The position numbers and the translations under genes were made by a program. 64,000 nt of DNA from Mesorhizobium sp. (lineage in GTDB: Bacteria; Pseudomonadota; Alphaproteobacteria; Rhizobiales; Rhizobiaceae). Of the stretch, positions 50,475 through 58,640 are shown one piece after another. The stretch covers positions 1-64,000 of the forward strand of contig SAQG01000023.1 of NCBI GenBank assembly GCA_004020315.1, written 5' to 3'. The stretch's first letter is position 1. Each line of letters begins with the position of its first letter. The notes under the pieces are model-generated. The model ran no database searches. It worked only from the letters and a program-made list of their open reading frames with translations, and was not told where the DNA came from.

Positions 50475-51208
50475 TGATCAGGCTTCCCGAAACCGCCGGG
50501 CCTCTCTACGAAAAGGTCAAGGACTACGTGCTCGGCAACATCGGCAGCGGCAAATGGCCGAAGGACCGCAGGCTGCCTTCCGAAAACGAGCTGGTCAGCA
50601 CGCTCGGCGTCTCGCGGATGACCGTGCATCGGGCGCTGAGGGAACTGACCTCGGAAGGCCACCTCCTGCGCATCCAGGGCGTAGGCACTTTTGTGGCGCC
50701 GCCGAAACCGCAATCTGCCCTTATCGAAATCAGGAACATCGCCGGTGAGATCGCCGCGCGCGGCGCACGCCACAGGGCCGAGGTCGTCGTCCTCGAGAAG
50801 ATCCGCAACCCGGCGCTGGACCTCATTGTCGCCTTCGAGTTCACGCGCCGCAGACCGGTCGCCCATTCGATCATCGTGCATTTCGAAGACGAGGTGCCCG
50901 TCCAGCTCGAGGAGCGCTTTGTCAATCCGGCTCTCGCGCCGGACTACCATCGGCAAAATTTCGTTACGACCACCACCTACGACTATCTGCAGCGGGCGAC
51001 GCCGCTGACGGAAGTGGAGCATGTGATCTCGGCCGTCGCCGCAGAAGAGATGGCGGCCCGCCATCTGATGATCCAGCCCGGCGATCCTTGCCTGCTCTTG
51101 CATCGGCGGACCTGGTCGGGCGCGGCGGTCGCCACAGTCAACAAGCTCACCTATGTCGGCAGTCGCTATTCGTTGGGCAGCCGATATGCGCCCTCCCCTG
51201 CTGCGTGA
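50471..51208 (+). CDS. HutC-type GntR family regulator
   Basis: A 245-residue repressor: winged helix about 12-78 (PLYEKVKDYVLGNI, SENELVSTLGVSRMTVHRAL) and UTRA domain about 95-235 (HRAEVVVLEKIRN, ending VNKLTYVGSRYSLGSRY). The ending pattern is that of histidine utilisation repressor HutC. It overlaps the dehydrogenase gene by four bases and is last in the operon. No hut genes are nearby, so it probably senses the operon's substrate. GTxTAxAC sites lie before the SDR and importer genes. Confidence 0.92.
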   Translation: MMIRLPETAGPLYEKVKDYVLGNIGSGKWPKDRRLPSENELVSTLGVSRMTVHRALRELTSEGHLLRIQGVGTFVAPPKPQSALIEIRNIAGEIAARGARHRAEVVVLEKIRNPALDLIVAFEFTRRRPVAHSIIVHFEDEVPVQLEERFVNPALAPDYHRQNFVTTTTYDYLQRATPLTEVEHVISAVAAEEMAARHLMIQPGDPCLLLHRRTWSGAAVATVNKLTYVGSRYSLGSRYAPSPAA

Positions 51209-51241
51209 GCAGCGACGGCCCGCCAAGCAGGGCGGGCGGCG

Positions 51242-51463
51242 CTACCGGCCCAACGGCTGCCTTGACAGGGAAATCAGTTCTGCCTCGTCGATCACGCCGG
51301 CCATGTAATTGGCAATAATCCGAGACGCGAGCGCCTCACGTTGACCAGTCGATTGACCTTCAAGCTTGAGCTGTTCGAACGCTCGAGCTAGCAGAGCCAA
51401 CTCGGACGGATCAAAAATACCAGCTTCCTCAGCTTTTCGACGGATCGCCACCGCATTTCTCAA
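51242..51463 (-). CDS. Small hypothetical protein
   Basis: A 73-residue soluble helical protein (AVAIRRKAEEAGIFDPSELA, then LARAFEQLKLEGQ). No family recognised. A perfect EcfG promoter ends 21 bases before the ATG, which is the best proof that the gene is real; the ribosome site (TTGAGAA) is weak. It lies convergent to the HutC-type regulator gene. Confidence 0.7.
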   Translation of the reverse strand: MRNAVAIRRKAEEAGIFDPSELALLARAFEQLKLEGQSTGQREALASRIIANYMAGVIDEAELISLSRQPLGR

Positions 51464-51483
51464 AGACGATAATTTGTCTTTGC

Positions 51484-51508
51484 AACGTTTGCCGCGACAT
51501 TGTGTTCC
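51484..51508 (-). promoter_or_regulatory. EcfG promoter of small hypothetical gene
   Basis: Minus strand GGAAC (51508-51504), 16 bases, CGTT (51487-51484): a perfect match. The start at 51463 is about 21 bases downstream. Confidence 0.85.
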
Positions 51509-51595
51509 TGGAGGTGTTCAAGACGAGCCTAGGCGCGCGCCTTGCTCGCCCTCAGCTGACAGCTTCTAACCCCAGCGGCCGCTAGCCAGCCTGCG

Positions 51596-53770
51596 TTATG
51601 AGCGCACCACCAGAGGCACCAGACCCTCATGGCGGTGGTCGAGATAACAGACAACGCGGTCGCCAATGCGCTCGAAGATGAGATCGACTTTCGCCTCGCC
51701 GATGGCCAGATGGCGGATAACGATGTTGTCGATGCCGATCGGCAGCCGCGGGCGTTCGACGGTGATCTCGCGCTTCCAGCCATCAACCCGAATGCCGAGG
51801 CAGGCCTGCAGCATCATGAAGGCGGAGCCGGCCGACCATGCCTGCGGCAGGCAGGCGACCGGGTAGGCCACCGGTGAATCGCTGGCCGCACGCGTGAAGC
51901 CGCAGAACAGCTCGGGCAACCGCATGTTGAAACGGACCGCCGCCTCGAACATACCGCTCATCAGCTTCACGACACTGTCACGCTCGTGATAGCGGGCGAG
52001 CCCGGAGGCGCAGAGCGCAGTGTCGTGCGGCCATATCGAGCCATTATGATATGACATCGGGTTGAATGGGATCTCGTCATCGGCCAGTGTGCGAACGCCC
52101 CAGCCGCTATGGAGATGACCCGACAGCAGCTGGGTGGCGACTGCCTGAGCCCGTTCCGCCGACGGCAGCCCGACGTAAAGCAGGTGACCGGCATTGGACG
52201 TGCGAACCGCGCATTGCTTGCCTTCTCCGTCGATTGCCAAAGCGTAGAAATCGCGGTCCGGCATCCAGAAATGCGTCTCCACCGCCTGACGGATCCTCTC
52301 GGCCAGGGCGCTCCAGTGCGCCGCCTTTGCGTCGTCACCGCGCCTGGCGGCCAGCGTGGCCATTCCCTGATATGCGGCGAAGGCATAACCTTGCACCTCG
52401 ACCAATGCGATCGGCCCTTTCGGGATCGTGCCGTCGGCATGGAAGATGGCATCGGAGCTGTCCTTCCAGCCTTGGTTGAACAGACCCGTGTCGGCCGCCC
52501 TGTTGTAGGTTACAAAGCCTTCCCCGTTGCGGGCTCCGACCTCTTCCATCCACGCAGTGGCAGCGCCCAGCGAGTTCCACATGCGGTCGACGAAGGCCTC
52601 GTCTCCGGTGCGATCGGCGTAGGAGGAAGCCAGATAGACATAGAGTGGCGTGGTGTCGACGCCGCCATAGTAGCGACCGAACGGCAGCTCGCGCAGCACG
52701 GCCATTTCCCCCTTGCGGGTTTCATGCATGATTTTGCCAGGTTCGGCATCGTCGAACACAGAGGTCTCGGTCGACTGATAGTGAGCAAGGAAGGCCAGGA
52801 CCCCACGGGCAAGGTCCGGATTGAGCCAGAGCATCTGCAAAGCAGAAATGACGCCATCGCGGCCGAAGGCCGTCGAAAACCAGGGGATGCCGGCGTACGG
52901 GTATGGCCCCGTCTCCAGATCGGTCGTCAGCAGCGCGATATCGGCGCGCGTGCGTGTCAGCCAGTCGTTGAACACCCGGCCAGAGCTGAAGACGGTGGCG
53001 CCCTGCCGGCGCTTTGAGCGCATGGCGAAGCGGGCTCGCGCGGCGGCCGCGCGAAAGCGGTCGCTGGAGGGGGTCTCTTCGCTGTGGCCGACCTCCAGGT
53101 ACAATGCTCTGCTGTCACGCCTTGCCACGAGAATGAGGAAATCGGCGTGATTGGGGTGCACCTGATCAGGCTTCATCGAGAATGCGATGACCGATTGACG
53201 AGCCACATTGTCGAGGCCTTCATAACGGAACGTTACGCTCGCCTCGCCGACCAGCGCGTCATGCGCGCGACCGCGGCGGCTACGCGTGGTGCCGCGCACC
53301 TCGAACATGTCACGGAAATCGGCGTCGAAGTCGAGCCGGACCGGCAGAACCACCTCGCGCGCGGAGTAGTTGGTGAACGTGATGCGTTCGAACATGCGGT
53401 CCTGCCAGATGAACCGCGTCCGATCGATATGGACGACGCTCGGCAACGCTTCGCTGCCGTCCGGCCCGATAGTGGCTAGATTAGTGAGATTGGCGGTGAA
53501 CAGGATGTTGTCCTGCGACAGCGAGGCGCCGAGCAGCGACGGCATCCGACCGCCGATAAACAGACGAAAGCGCGACAGTACACGCGTGTCGTCGCGGAAA
53601 AGCCCGTCGCCGGTGCCGCGTATGTCGCCGTAGCTGTCTGCGACGACGAAGCAATCCTCATGTTTGAGCGCAAATTGCCGATGCGGCTCGCGCGGTGCCG
53701 TTTCGTCGATTGCCGGGAGCGCCACGGCTGGATCAATCTTGCGGTCTTCGAGTTGGGTGGTCATGGTCAT
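51596..53770 (-). CDS. Amylo-alpha-1,6-glucosidase/glycogen debranching-like enzyme
   Basis: A 724-residue protein. The N-terminal beta domain (FALKHEDCFVVADSYGDIRG, DDTRVLSRFRLFIGG) is the GDE N-terminal module; the C-terminal half is an (alpha/alpha)6 toroid with WFSTAFGRDGVISALQML, YYGGVDTTPLYVYLASSY and PMSYHNGSIWPHDTAL, where acidic catalytic residues lie. It is cytosolic and may trim an alpha-glucan or related oligosaccharide. GGAGGGG before ATG 53770 fixes the start. It follows the glycosyltransferase gene by 92 bases and likely shares its EcfG promoter. Confidence 0.9.
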   Translation of the reverse strand: MTMTTQLEDRKIDPAVALPAIDETAPREPHRQFALKHEDCFVVADSYGDIRGTGDGLFRDDTRVLSRFRLFIGGRMPSLLGASLSQDNILFTANLTNLATIGPDGSEALPSVVHIDRTRFIWQDRMFERITFTNYSAREVVLPVRLDFDADFRDMFEVRGTTRSRRGRAHDALVGEASVTFRYEGLDNVARQSVIAFSMKPDQVHPNHADFLILVARRDSRALYLEVGHSEETPSSDRFRAAAARARFAMRSKRRQGATVFSSGRVFNDWLTRTRADIALLTTDLETGPYPYAGIPWFSTAFGRDGVISALQMLWLNPDLARGVLAFLAHYQSTETSVFDDAEPGKIMHETRKGEMAVLRELPFGRYYGGVDTTPLYVYLASSYADRTGDEAFVDRMWNSLGAATAWMEEVGARNGEGFVTYNRAADTGLFNQGWKDSSDAIFHADGTIPKGPIALVEVQGYAFAAYQGMATLAARRGDDAKAAHWSALAERIRQAVETHFWMPDRDFYALAIDGEGKQCAVRTSNAGHLLYVGLPSAERAQAVATQLLSGHLHSGWGVRTLADDEIPFNPMSYHNGSIWPHDTALCASGLARYHERDSVVKLMSGMFEAAVRFNMRLPELFCGFTRAASDSPVAYPVACLPQAWSAGSAFMMLQACLGIRVDGWKREITVERPRLPIGIDNIVIRHLAIGEAKVDLIFERIGDRVVCYLDHRHEGLVPLVVRS

Positions 53771-53862
53771 GGTCAACCCCTCCTGTTCAGAAGCGACCAA
53801 GGCAGCTCAGGCCCCGATCCGGGCCGGCCAACTCCGGGCAGCCGAGCCATCTCCTTGCTCGA

Positions 53863-54957
53863 TCAGGTAGACATAGTCATCATTGCGGCATTTTTTGCGC
53901 GCTGGTTTTGAGAACCAAGTGCTTTCGTTATGTCCTGCGAGAGCGACTCATAAATCGCCACGTAGTCGCGGCACATGCGCTCGACTGTGAACCGCTCTTC
54001 AAAAGTCCGTCGCACCCGTGCCCGATCGAGGCCGTTTATCCGCCGTACGGCGTCCACAGCTTCCTCGAGCGTGTCGACGATCAACCCAGACACACCATCG
54101 TCGATGACCTCCGGAACGGCGCCGCGCCTGAACGCTATCACAGGCGTGCCACAAGCCATCGCCTCGATGGTTACGAGTCCGAAGGGTTCCGGCCAGTCGA
54201 TGGGGAATAAGAGCGCTGCCGCATTACCCAAAAAGTCTGCTTTTTGCCGTTCGTCGATCTCGCCGATGAATTCCACGTTCGAATGTCGAAGCAATTGGAG
54301 TTCCACCCTCTCTTTCCAATATGATTGGTCTACCTTGTCGATCTTGGCGGCGATCTTCAGCGGCATTCCGGTACGCGCTGCGATTTCAATGGCCGTTTCC
54401 GGCCCCTTTTCCGGTGAGATGCGGCCGAGGAATGCGAGATAGCCCGAGGCTTTCGGGCGAAAAGGAAGAAGATCGCGTGGCAGGCCGTGATACACCGTCC
54501 CCGCCCAATTGACCGGCGGCATGGGCCAGCGTTGATCGTAAGAAATCGAGACCAGCGGAATGTCGCCGAACATCGCATAAAGCTGCGCCAGGTCCGGGAG
54601 GTCGAGCCGTCCATGAAGTGTCGTAACGGTCCGCTGGGCAAAGTCCCGGACGACGGGGAAGTGGAGAATATCGATGTGAAAATGCAGCACGTCGAATTCA
54701 TCGGCCCGCCTGCGCACCTTTTCAAGCATCGCCACGTGGTGGGGAATATCGTGCCGAACCCTGGGATTCAGGCGCAATGCGATATCGCAACACGGTACCA
54801 ATTCGGCCGAGGTGCGTGAATCACCGCTGGCGAACAAGGTCACATCATGCCCCTGTCGGACAAGCTCCTCAGTCAGATATGAAACTATTCGCTCGGTCCC
54901 GCCATAGGTCCGCGGCGGCACGGCTTCGGTAAGGGGGGCGATCTGGGCAATTTTCAT
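53863..54957 (-). CDS. Family 4 glycosyltransferase
   Basis: A 364-residue GT-B enzyme: MKIAQIAPLTEAVPPRTYGG with GGTER as acceptor loop, FLGRISPEKGPETAIEIA in the linker, and the donor site WPEPFGLVTIEAMACGTPVI (about 270-289). The frame is open to 55446, but MKIAQ after GAGAAG is the normal start. It is paired with a debranching-like enzyme. Such a GT4/glucosidase pair could make and trim a stress-linked glucan or glycoside. An EcfG-like promoter lies upstream. Confidence 0.9.
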   Translation of the reverse strand: MKIAQIAPLTEAVPPRTYGGTERIVSYLTEELVRQGHDVTLFASGDSRTSAELVPCCDIALRLNPRVRHDIPHHVAMLEKVRRRADEFDVLHFHIDILHFPVVRDFAQRTVTTLHGRLDLPDLAQLYAMFGDIPLVSISYDQRWPMPPVNWAGTVYHGLPRDLLPFRPKASGYLAFLGRISPEKGPETAIEIAARTGMPLKIAAKIDKVDQSYWKERVELQLLRHSNVEFIGEIDERQKADFLGNAAALLFPIDWPEPFGLVTIEAMACGTPVIAFRRGAVPEVIDDGVSGLIVDTLEEAVDAVRRINGLDRARVRRTFEERFTVERMCRDYVAIYESLSQDITKALGSQNQRAKNAAMMTMST

Positions 54958-55050
54958 CTGCAACACTTCTCGAAAGCGAAGGTCATCCTTCAAAAAGCTC
55001 CGACGGCAATCCCCTTCCTCGCGTTCATTGCGGTGCGGTTCTCCTGCGCC

Positions 55051-55075
55051 AACTCTCGAAGCGCCGATATGTTCC
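55051..55075 (-). promoter_or_regulatory. EcfG-type promoter of GT4/debranching pair
   Basis: Minus strand GGAAC (55075-55071), 16 bases, AGTT (55054-55051). One mismatch in the -10 box. It is back to back with the plus-strand promoter at 55081-55105. Confidence 0.5.
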
Positions 55076-55080
55076 CGGCG

Positions 55081-55105
55081 GGAACAATCGCCGCGTCGGA
55101 GGGTT
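55081..55105 (+). promoter_or_regulatory. EcfG-type promoter of small hydrophilic genes
   Basis: GGAAC at 55081-55085, 16 bases, GGTT at 55102-55105. One mismatch in the -10 box; the start at 55135 follows 30 bases later. Confidence 0.6.
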
Positions 55106-55134
55106 CCAATAGATGGACCAAAAGGAGAACCAGG

Positions 55135-55281
55135 ATGGCTACGAAGCTGCAGGACACAAAAGCCGTCAAGGGATCGCGCGGTGAGCATGGCGGCAACCGC
55201 GGCGGCAATCACGACAAGAAGGACAAGCCGCAAAAGAGCAGCCAGGCTGCCGGCAAGGATCAAAACCGCGGCAAGGACTGA
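55135..55281 (+). CDS. Tiny Lys/Gly-rich disordered protein
   Basis: A 48-residue protein (MATKLQDTKAVKGSRGEHGG, then Lys/Asp/Gln-rich) without hydrophobic core. AAAGGAGAACC precedes the ATG at 55135. It resembles in composition the pair at 7674-8086, and like them sits behind an EcfG-type promoter. A hydrophilin-like protective role is inference. Confidence 0.75.
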   Translation: MATKLQDTKAVKGSRGEHGGNRGGNHDKKDKPQKSSQAAGKDQNRGKD

Positions 55282-55344
55282 CCGACGCCTGCCCGCAGGC
55301 GGGCCATAATGGCTGCGACCCCGACCATCGATAGGAGTGACGCC

Positions 55345-55545
55345 ATGACAAAGCCCAACTCGTTTACGAAAGCCGACCAGCCGGTATCCGGAAAGAGGGC
55401 AAGCGGCAGCGACAAGGCCAAGGAACCGGCCAAGGACGGCGCCCAAGCCCGGAACGCCCAGGAATGGGGCGGCGGCTCGAAAGCTTCGAAAGGGAAGATC
55501 ACCCGGGCAGACCGGGAAAACCCCAACTCAAGCCAGCGCAGCTAA
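55345..55545 (+). CDS. Small disordered hydrophilic protein
   Basis: A 66-residue protein rich in Lys, Ala, Ser, Gly and Asp (MTKPNSFTKADQPVSGKRAS, ending NPNSSQRS). GATAGGAGTGACGCC before the ATG at 55345 fixes the start; the frame is open 12 codons further. It follows the previous tiny gene by 63 bases on the same strand and may share its transcript. No family recognised. Confidence 0.75.
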   Translation: MTKPNSFTKADQPVSGKRASGSDKAKEPAKDGAQARNAQEWGGGSKASKGKITRADRENPNSSQRS

Positions 55546-55758
55546 GCTTTCGCATTCATCTAACCAGGCGGCCGGATTTCGAACTGCTCGGCCGGAGATA
55601 GGTCGCATTACAGGCACATCTCGTCTGTCGTTTGCGCCCCTTCAACATTGCAATTCGAAAATGATCGAAGGCTCCGTGCCACAGCGCCGGCAATTGCGGC
55701 CTTGACGCGATGTGCATTAGGTCGTTTGTTGCGGGCGGGAGTGCCACGGGAGGAAACC
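55546..55758. other. Intergenic stretch before the liv operon
   Basis: About 210 bases with no supported gene. The promoter of the downstream transporter operon should be here, but no consensus site was recognised. Confidence 0.4.
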
Positions 55759-55815
55759 ATGGAAGTCACCCTGCGGACAGCCTCGCGGCGCGTTTCCACG
55801 TTTTCACGCCGATGA
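55759..55815 (+). CDS. Possible 18-codon leader ORF of the liv operon
   Basis: A very good ribosome site (GGGAGGAAACC) precedes an ATG whose frame (MEVTLRTASRRVSTFSRR) closes after 18 codons, 19 bases before livG. It may be a leader peptide or the remains of a lost first gene. Confidence 0.3.
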   Translation: MEVTLRTASRRVSTFSRR

Positions 55816-55834
55816 CGGGCGAAGGTTCCCGCGC

Positions 55835-56590
55835 ATGAATTCCGGAGCGATCCTCGAAGCAGCGGGATTGACTAAGGAATTTGGGGGTTTTGTCGCCGTC
55901 AATAATGTCGACTTGACGGTGGAGCGGGGATCGATCCACGCATTGATCGGCCCCAACGGCGCAGGCAAGACGACCCTCTTCAACTTGCTGACCAAATTCC
56001 TCCAGCCGACGCGTGGCGCAATCCGCTACCAAGGCCGCGACATCACCAGGATGCAGCCGGCCGACATCGCGCGACTGGGCCTTGTGCGCTCCTTCCAGAT
56101 ATCGGCGGTGTTTCCGCACATGACGGCACTTGAGAATGTCCGCATCGCGCTGCAGCGCCGGCGCGGCGACAGTTTCGATTTCTGGCGCTCCGAAAAAGTG
56201 CTCTCCAAGCTCAATAGCGACGGTGCGGCTCTTCTCGCCGATGTCGGCCTGAGCGAGTTTTCAGATATCCGCGCCAGCGATCTGTCCTACGGCCGCAAAC
56301 GCGCGCTTGAGATCGCGACGACGCTGGCGCTGAACCCCGAAATGCTGCTTCTCGATGAGCCTATGGCCGGCATGGCGCAAGAAGACATCGAGCGCATCTC
56401 GGCGCTGATCCGGCGCATCTCCAAGAACCGCACCATTTTGATGGTTGAGCACAATCTGTCGGTCGTGGCCTCGCTGTCGAACCGCATCACCGTGCTCGCG
56501 CGCGGCAAAGTCCTCGCCGAAGGCGACTATGCTGCGGTTTCCAAAGATCCGCGCGTTATCGAAGCCTATATCGGGGCCGGACATGTCTGA
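55835..56590 (+). CDS. HAAT-family ABC transporter ATP-binding protein LivG-like
   Basis: A 251-residue ATPase: Walker A GPNGAGKTT (about 38-46), signature LSYGRKRALEIATTL (about 150) and Walker B MLLLDEPMAGM (about 170). The Tyr-Gly-Arg variant of the signature is normal for LivG. It pairs with LivF, whose gene overlaps by eight bases. The system imports branched-chain amino acids, amides or related compounds; the ligand is set by the binding protein. Confidence 0.93.
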   Translation: MNSGAILEAAGLTKEFGGFVAVNNVDLTVERGSIHALIGPNGAGKTTLFNLLTKFLQPTRGAIRYQGRDITRMQPADIARLGLVRSFQISAVFPHMTALENVRIALQRRRGDSFDFWRSEKVLSKLNSDGAALLADVGLSEFSDIRASDLSYGRKRALEIATTLALNPEMLLLDEPMAGMAQEDIERISALIRRISKNRTILMVEHNLSVVASLSNRITVLARGKVLAEGDYAAVSKDPRVIEAYIGAGHV

Positions 56591-57329
56591 CGTTGAACTT
56601 GCAAGCAGGCCGGCTGTTGGCCCCTCGGCGAGACCCCTCCTCCGCGTCGATGGCCTGCAGGGCTGGTACGGCGAGAGCCATGTGCTGCACGGCGTGAGTT
56701 TCGAGGTTGGCGAAGGCGAAGTGGTGACGCTGCTCGGCCGCAATGGCGCCGGCAAGACGACGACGCTGAAGGCGATCATGGGAATTCTTTCCAGGCGCTC
56801 GGGCTCGGTCACCTATGACGGCCGGGAGACGATCAAGCTGCCGTCGCGGTTGATCGCACAGATGGGCATCGCCTACTGCCCCGAGGAGCGGGCGATCTTT
56901 TCCAGCCTCTCTGTCGAGGAGAATTTGATGCTGCCGCCGCAGGTGCGCCCCGGTGGGCTCACTGTCGAGCAGATTTTCGAGCTCTTCCCGAACCTGAAGG
57001 AACGGCTTTCAAGCCAAGGCACCAAGCTTTCGGGCGGCGAACAGCAGATGCTCGCCATCGCCCGGATCTTGCGGACGGGCGCGAAGCTCTTGCTGCTCGA
57101 TGAGCCGACCGAAGGGCTTGCGCCCGTCATCGTGCAGCAGATCGGCCGCACCATTGCCCGGCTCAAGGACGAGGGATTCACGATCGTGCTCGTAGAACAA
57201 AATTTTCATTTCGCCGCGTTGGTCGCGGACCGTCACTACGTGGTGGAACAGGGGCGCGTGATCGACACGATCCCCAACGGCGAACTCGACGCCAACATCG
57301 ACAAGCTGCACGCGTATCTGGGTGTCTAG
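56583..57329 (+). CDS. HAAT-family ABC transporter ATP-binding protein LivF-like
   Basis: A 248-residue ATPase: Walker A GRNGAGKTT (about 48-56), signature LSGGEQQMLAIARIL (about 150) and Walker B LLLLDEPTEGLAP (about 171). These are LivF hallmarks. The ATG at 56583 overlaps the livG stop; the longer open frame has no support. The binding-protein gene follows after 45 bases. Confidence 0.93.
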   Translation: MSDVELASRPAVGPSARPLLRVDGLQGWYGESHVLHGVSFEVGEGEVVTLLGRNGAGKTTTLKAIMGILSRRSGSVTYDGRETIKLPSRLIAQMGIAYCPEERAIFSSLSVEENLMLPPQVRPGGLTVEQIFELFPNLKERLSSQGTKLSGGEQQMLAIARILRTGAKLLLLDEPTEGLAPVIVQQIGRTIARLKDEGFTIVLVEQNFHFAALVADRHYVVEQGRVIDTIPNGELDANIDKLHAYLGV

Positions 57330-57374
57330 ACAATCATCAACGGCGCGTCGCGCCGGAATAGGAGGGAAGTAGCG

Positions 57375-58571
57375 ATGAAAAAAATGGGATTTATTCTGGC
57401 TTCAACGGCGAGCCTGATGATGGCCGGCGCGGCCTACGCCACCGATGTCAAGATCGGCGTTCTGAATGACCGTTCCGGCATCTACGCAGACATCGCCGGC
57501 GAAGGCTCGGTCATCGCGGCCCAGATGGCCGTCGAAGACTTCAAGGCGACGGACAAGGGCATCAATGTGTCGATCGTCTCCGCCGACCACCAGAACAAGC
57601 CGGACGTCGGCTCGAACATCGCCCGCCAGTGGTACGACACCGAAAATGTCGATGTAATCGCCGACGTGCCAACCTCTTCGGTGGCGCTCGCCGTCAACGA
57701 GATCACCAAGGAGAAGAACAAGATCTTCCTCGCTTCGGGTCCGGCCTCGTCCGACATCACCGGCAAAGCCTGTTCGCCCAACACCGTCCACTGGACCTAC
57801 GACACCTGGGCGCTTGCCAACGGCACTGGCTCGGCCATGGTCGCGCAGGGCGGCGATACATGGTTCTTCGTCACAGCGGACTACGCTTTCGGCCATGCGC
57901 TCGAGCGCGATACATCGGCGGTCGTCGAAGCATCGGGCGGCAAGGTGCTCGGTGCCGTCCGTCATCCTTTCCCGGGCCAGGATTTTTCATCGTTCCTGCT
58001 GCAGGCGCAAGGGTCGGGTGCCAAGGTCGTCGGCCTCGCCAATGCCGGTGGCGACACGATCAACGCGGTCAAGCAGGCGTCAGAATTTGGCATCACACAG
58101 GGTGGCCAGGCGCTCGCCGCCCTGCTGATGTTCATCAATGACGTGCATGCACTTGGCCTCGACGTGGCGCAAGGCCTGGTGCTCACCAGCGCGTTCTACT
58201 GGGACATGAACGATCAAACGCGGGAATTCTCTGCCCGCTTCCAGGAGCGCAATAGCGGACAGAAGCCTTCGATGATCGAGGCCGGGGTCTACGCTTCGGT
58301 CCTGCATTACCTTAAAGCCGTCGAGGCCGTCGGTGACAAGGATGCAGCCAAGGTGATGGCCAAGATGAAGGAAATGCCGACCGAGGATCCGCTGTTCGGC
58401 AAAGGAACGATCCGCGCGGACGGGCGCAAGCTACACGACATGTATCTGTTCCGCGTCAAGAAGCCGGATCAATCGAAGGGGCCATGGGATTATTTCGAGA
58501 CGGTGGCTACCATTCCGGCCGACAAGGCGTTCCGCCCGCTCGCCGACGGCGGCTGTCCGCTCGTTAAGTAA
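57375..58571 (+). CDS. HAAT-family substrate-binding protein (LivK-like)
   Basis: A 398-residue periplasmic protein. The signal peptide ends at AGAAYA (about 22). The mature part begins TDVKIGVLNDRSGIYADIAG and belongs to the Peripla_BP_6 group. It has two domains and a C-terminal stretch ending ADGGCPLVK. This group binds amino acids, amides, urea or aromatic acids; the sequence does not decide. GGAGGGAAG precedes the ATG. Confidence 0.93.
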   Translation: MKKMGFILASTASLMMAGAAYATDVKIGVLNDRSGIYADIAGEGSVIAAQMAVEDFKATDKGINVSIVSADHQNKPDVGSNIARQWYDTENVDVIADVPTSSVALAVNEITKEKNKIFLASGPASSDITGKACSPNTVHWTYDTWALANGTGSAMVAQGGDTWFFVTADYAFGHALERDTSAVVEASGGKVLGAVRHPFPGQDFSSFLLQAQGSGAKVVGLANAGGDTINAVKQASEFGITQGGQALAALLMFINDVHALGLDVAQGLVLTSAFYWDMNDQTREFSARFQERNSGQKPSMIEAGVYASVLHYLKAVEAVGDKDAAKVMAKMKEMPTEDPLFGKGTIRADGRKLHDMYLFRVKKPDQSKGPWDYFETVATIPADKAFRPLADGGCPLVK

Positions 58572-58640
58572 GCGAGCTTCGCCAACGATGCGCCGAACCG
58601 CTCGGCGCGTCGTTTCGTCGATAAGTCAGCTGGAGCGACC

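Noticed and set aside
54958..55446. N-terminal extension of the GT4 gene over 160 codons
   Set aside because: Low-complexity, overlaps both tiny hydrophilic genes and the divergent promoters; MKIAQ at 54957 has a ribosome site and the family start.
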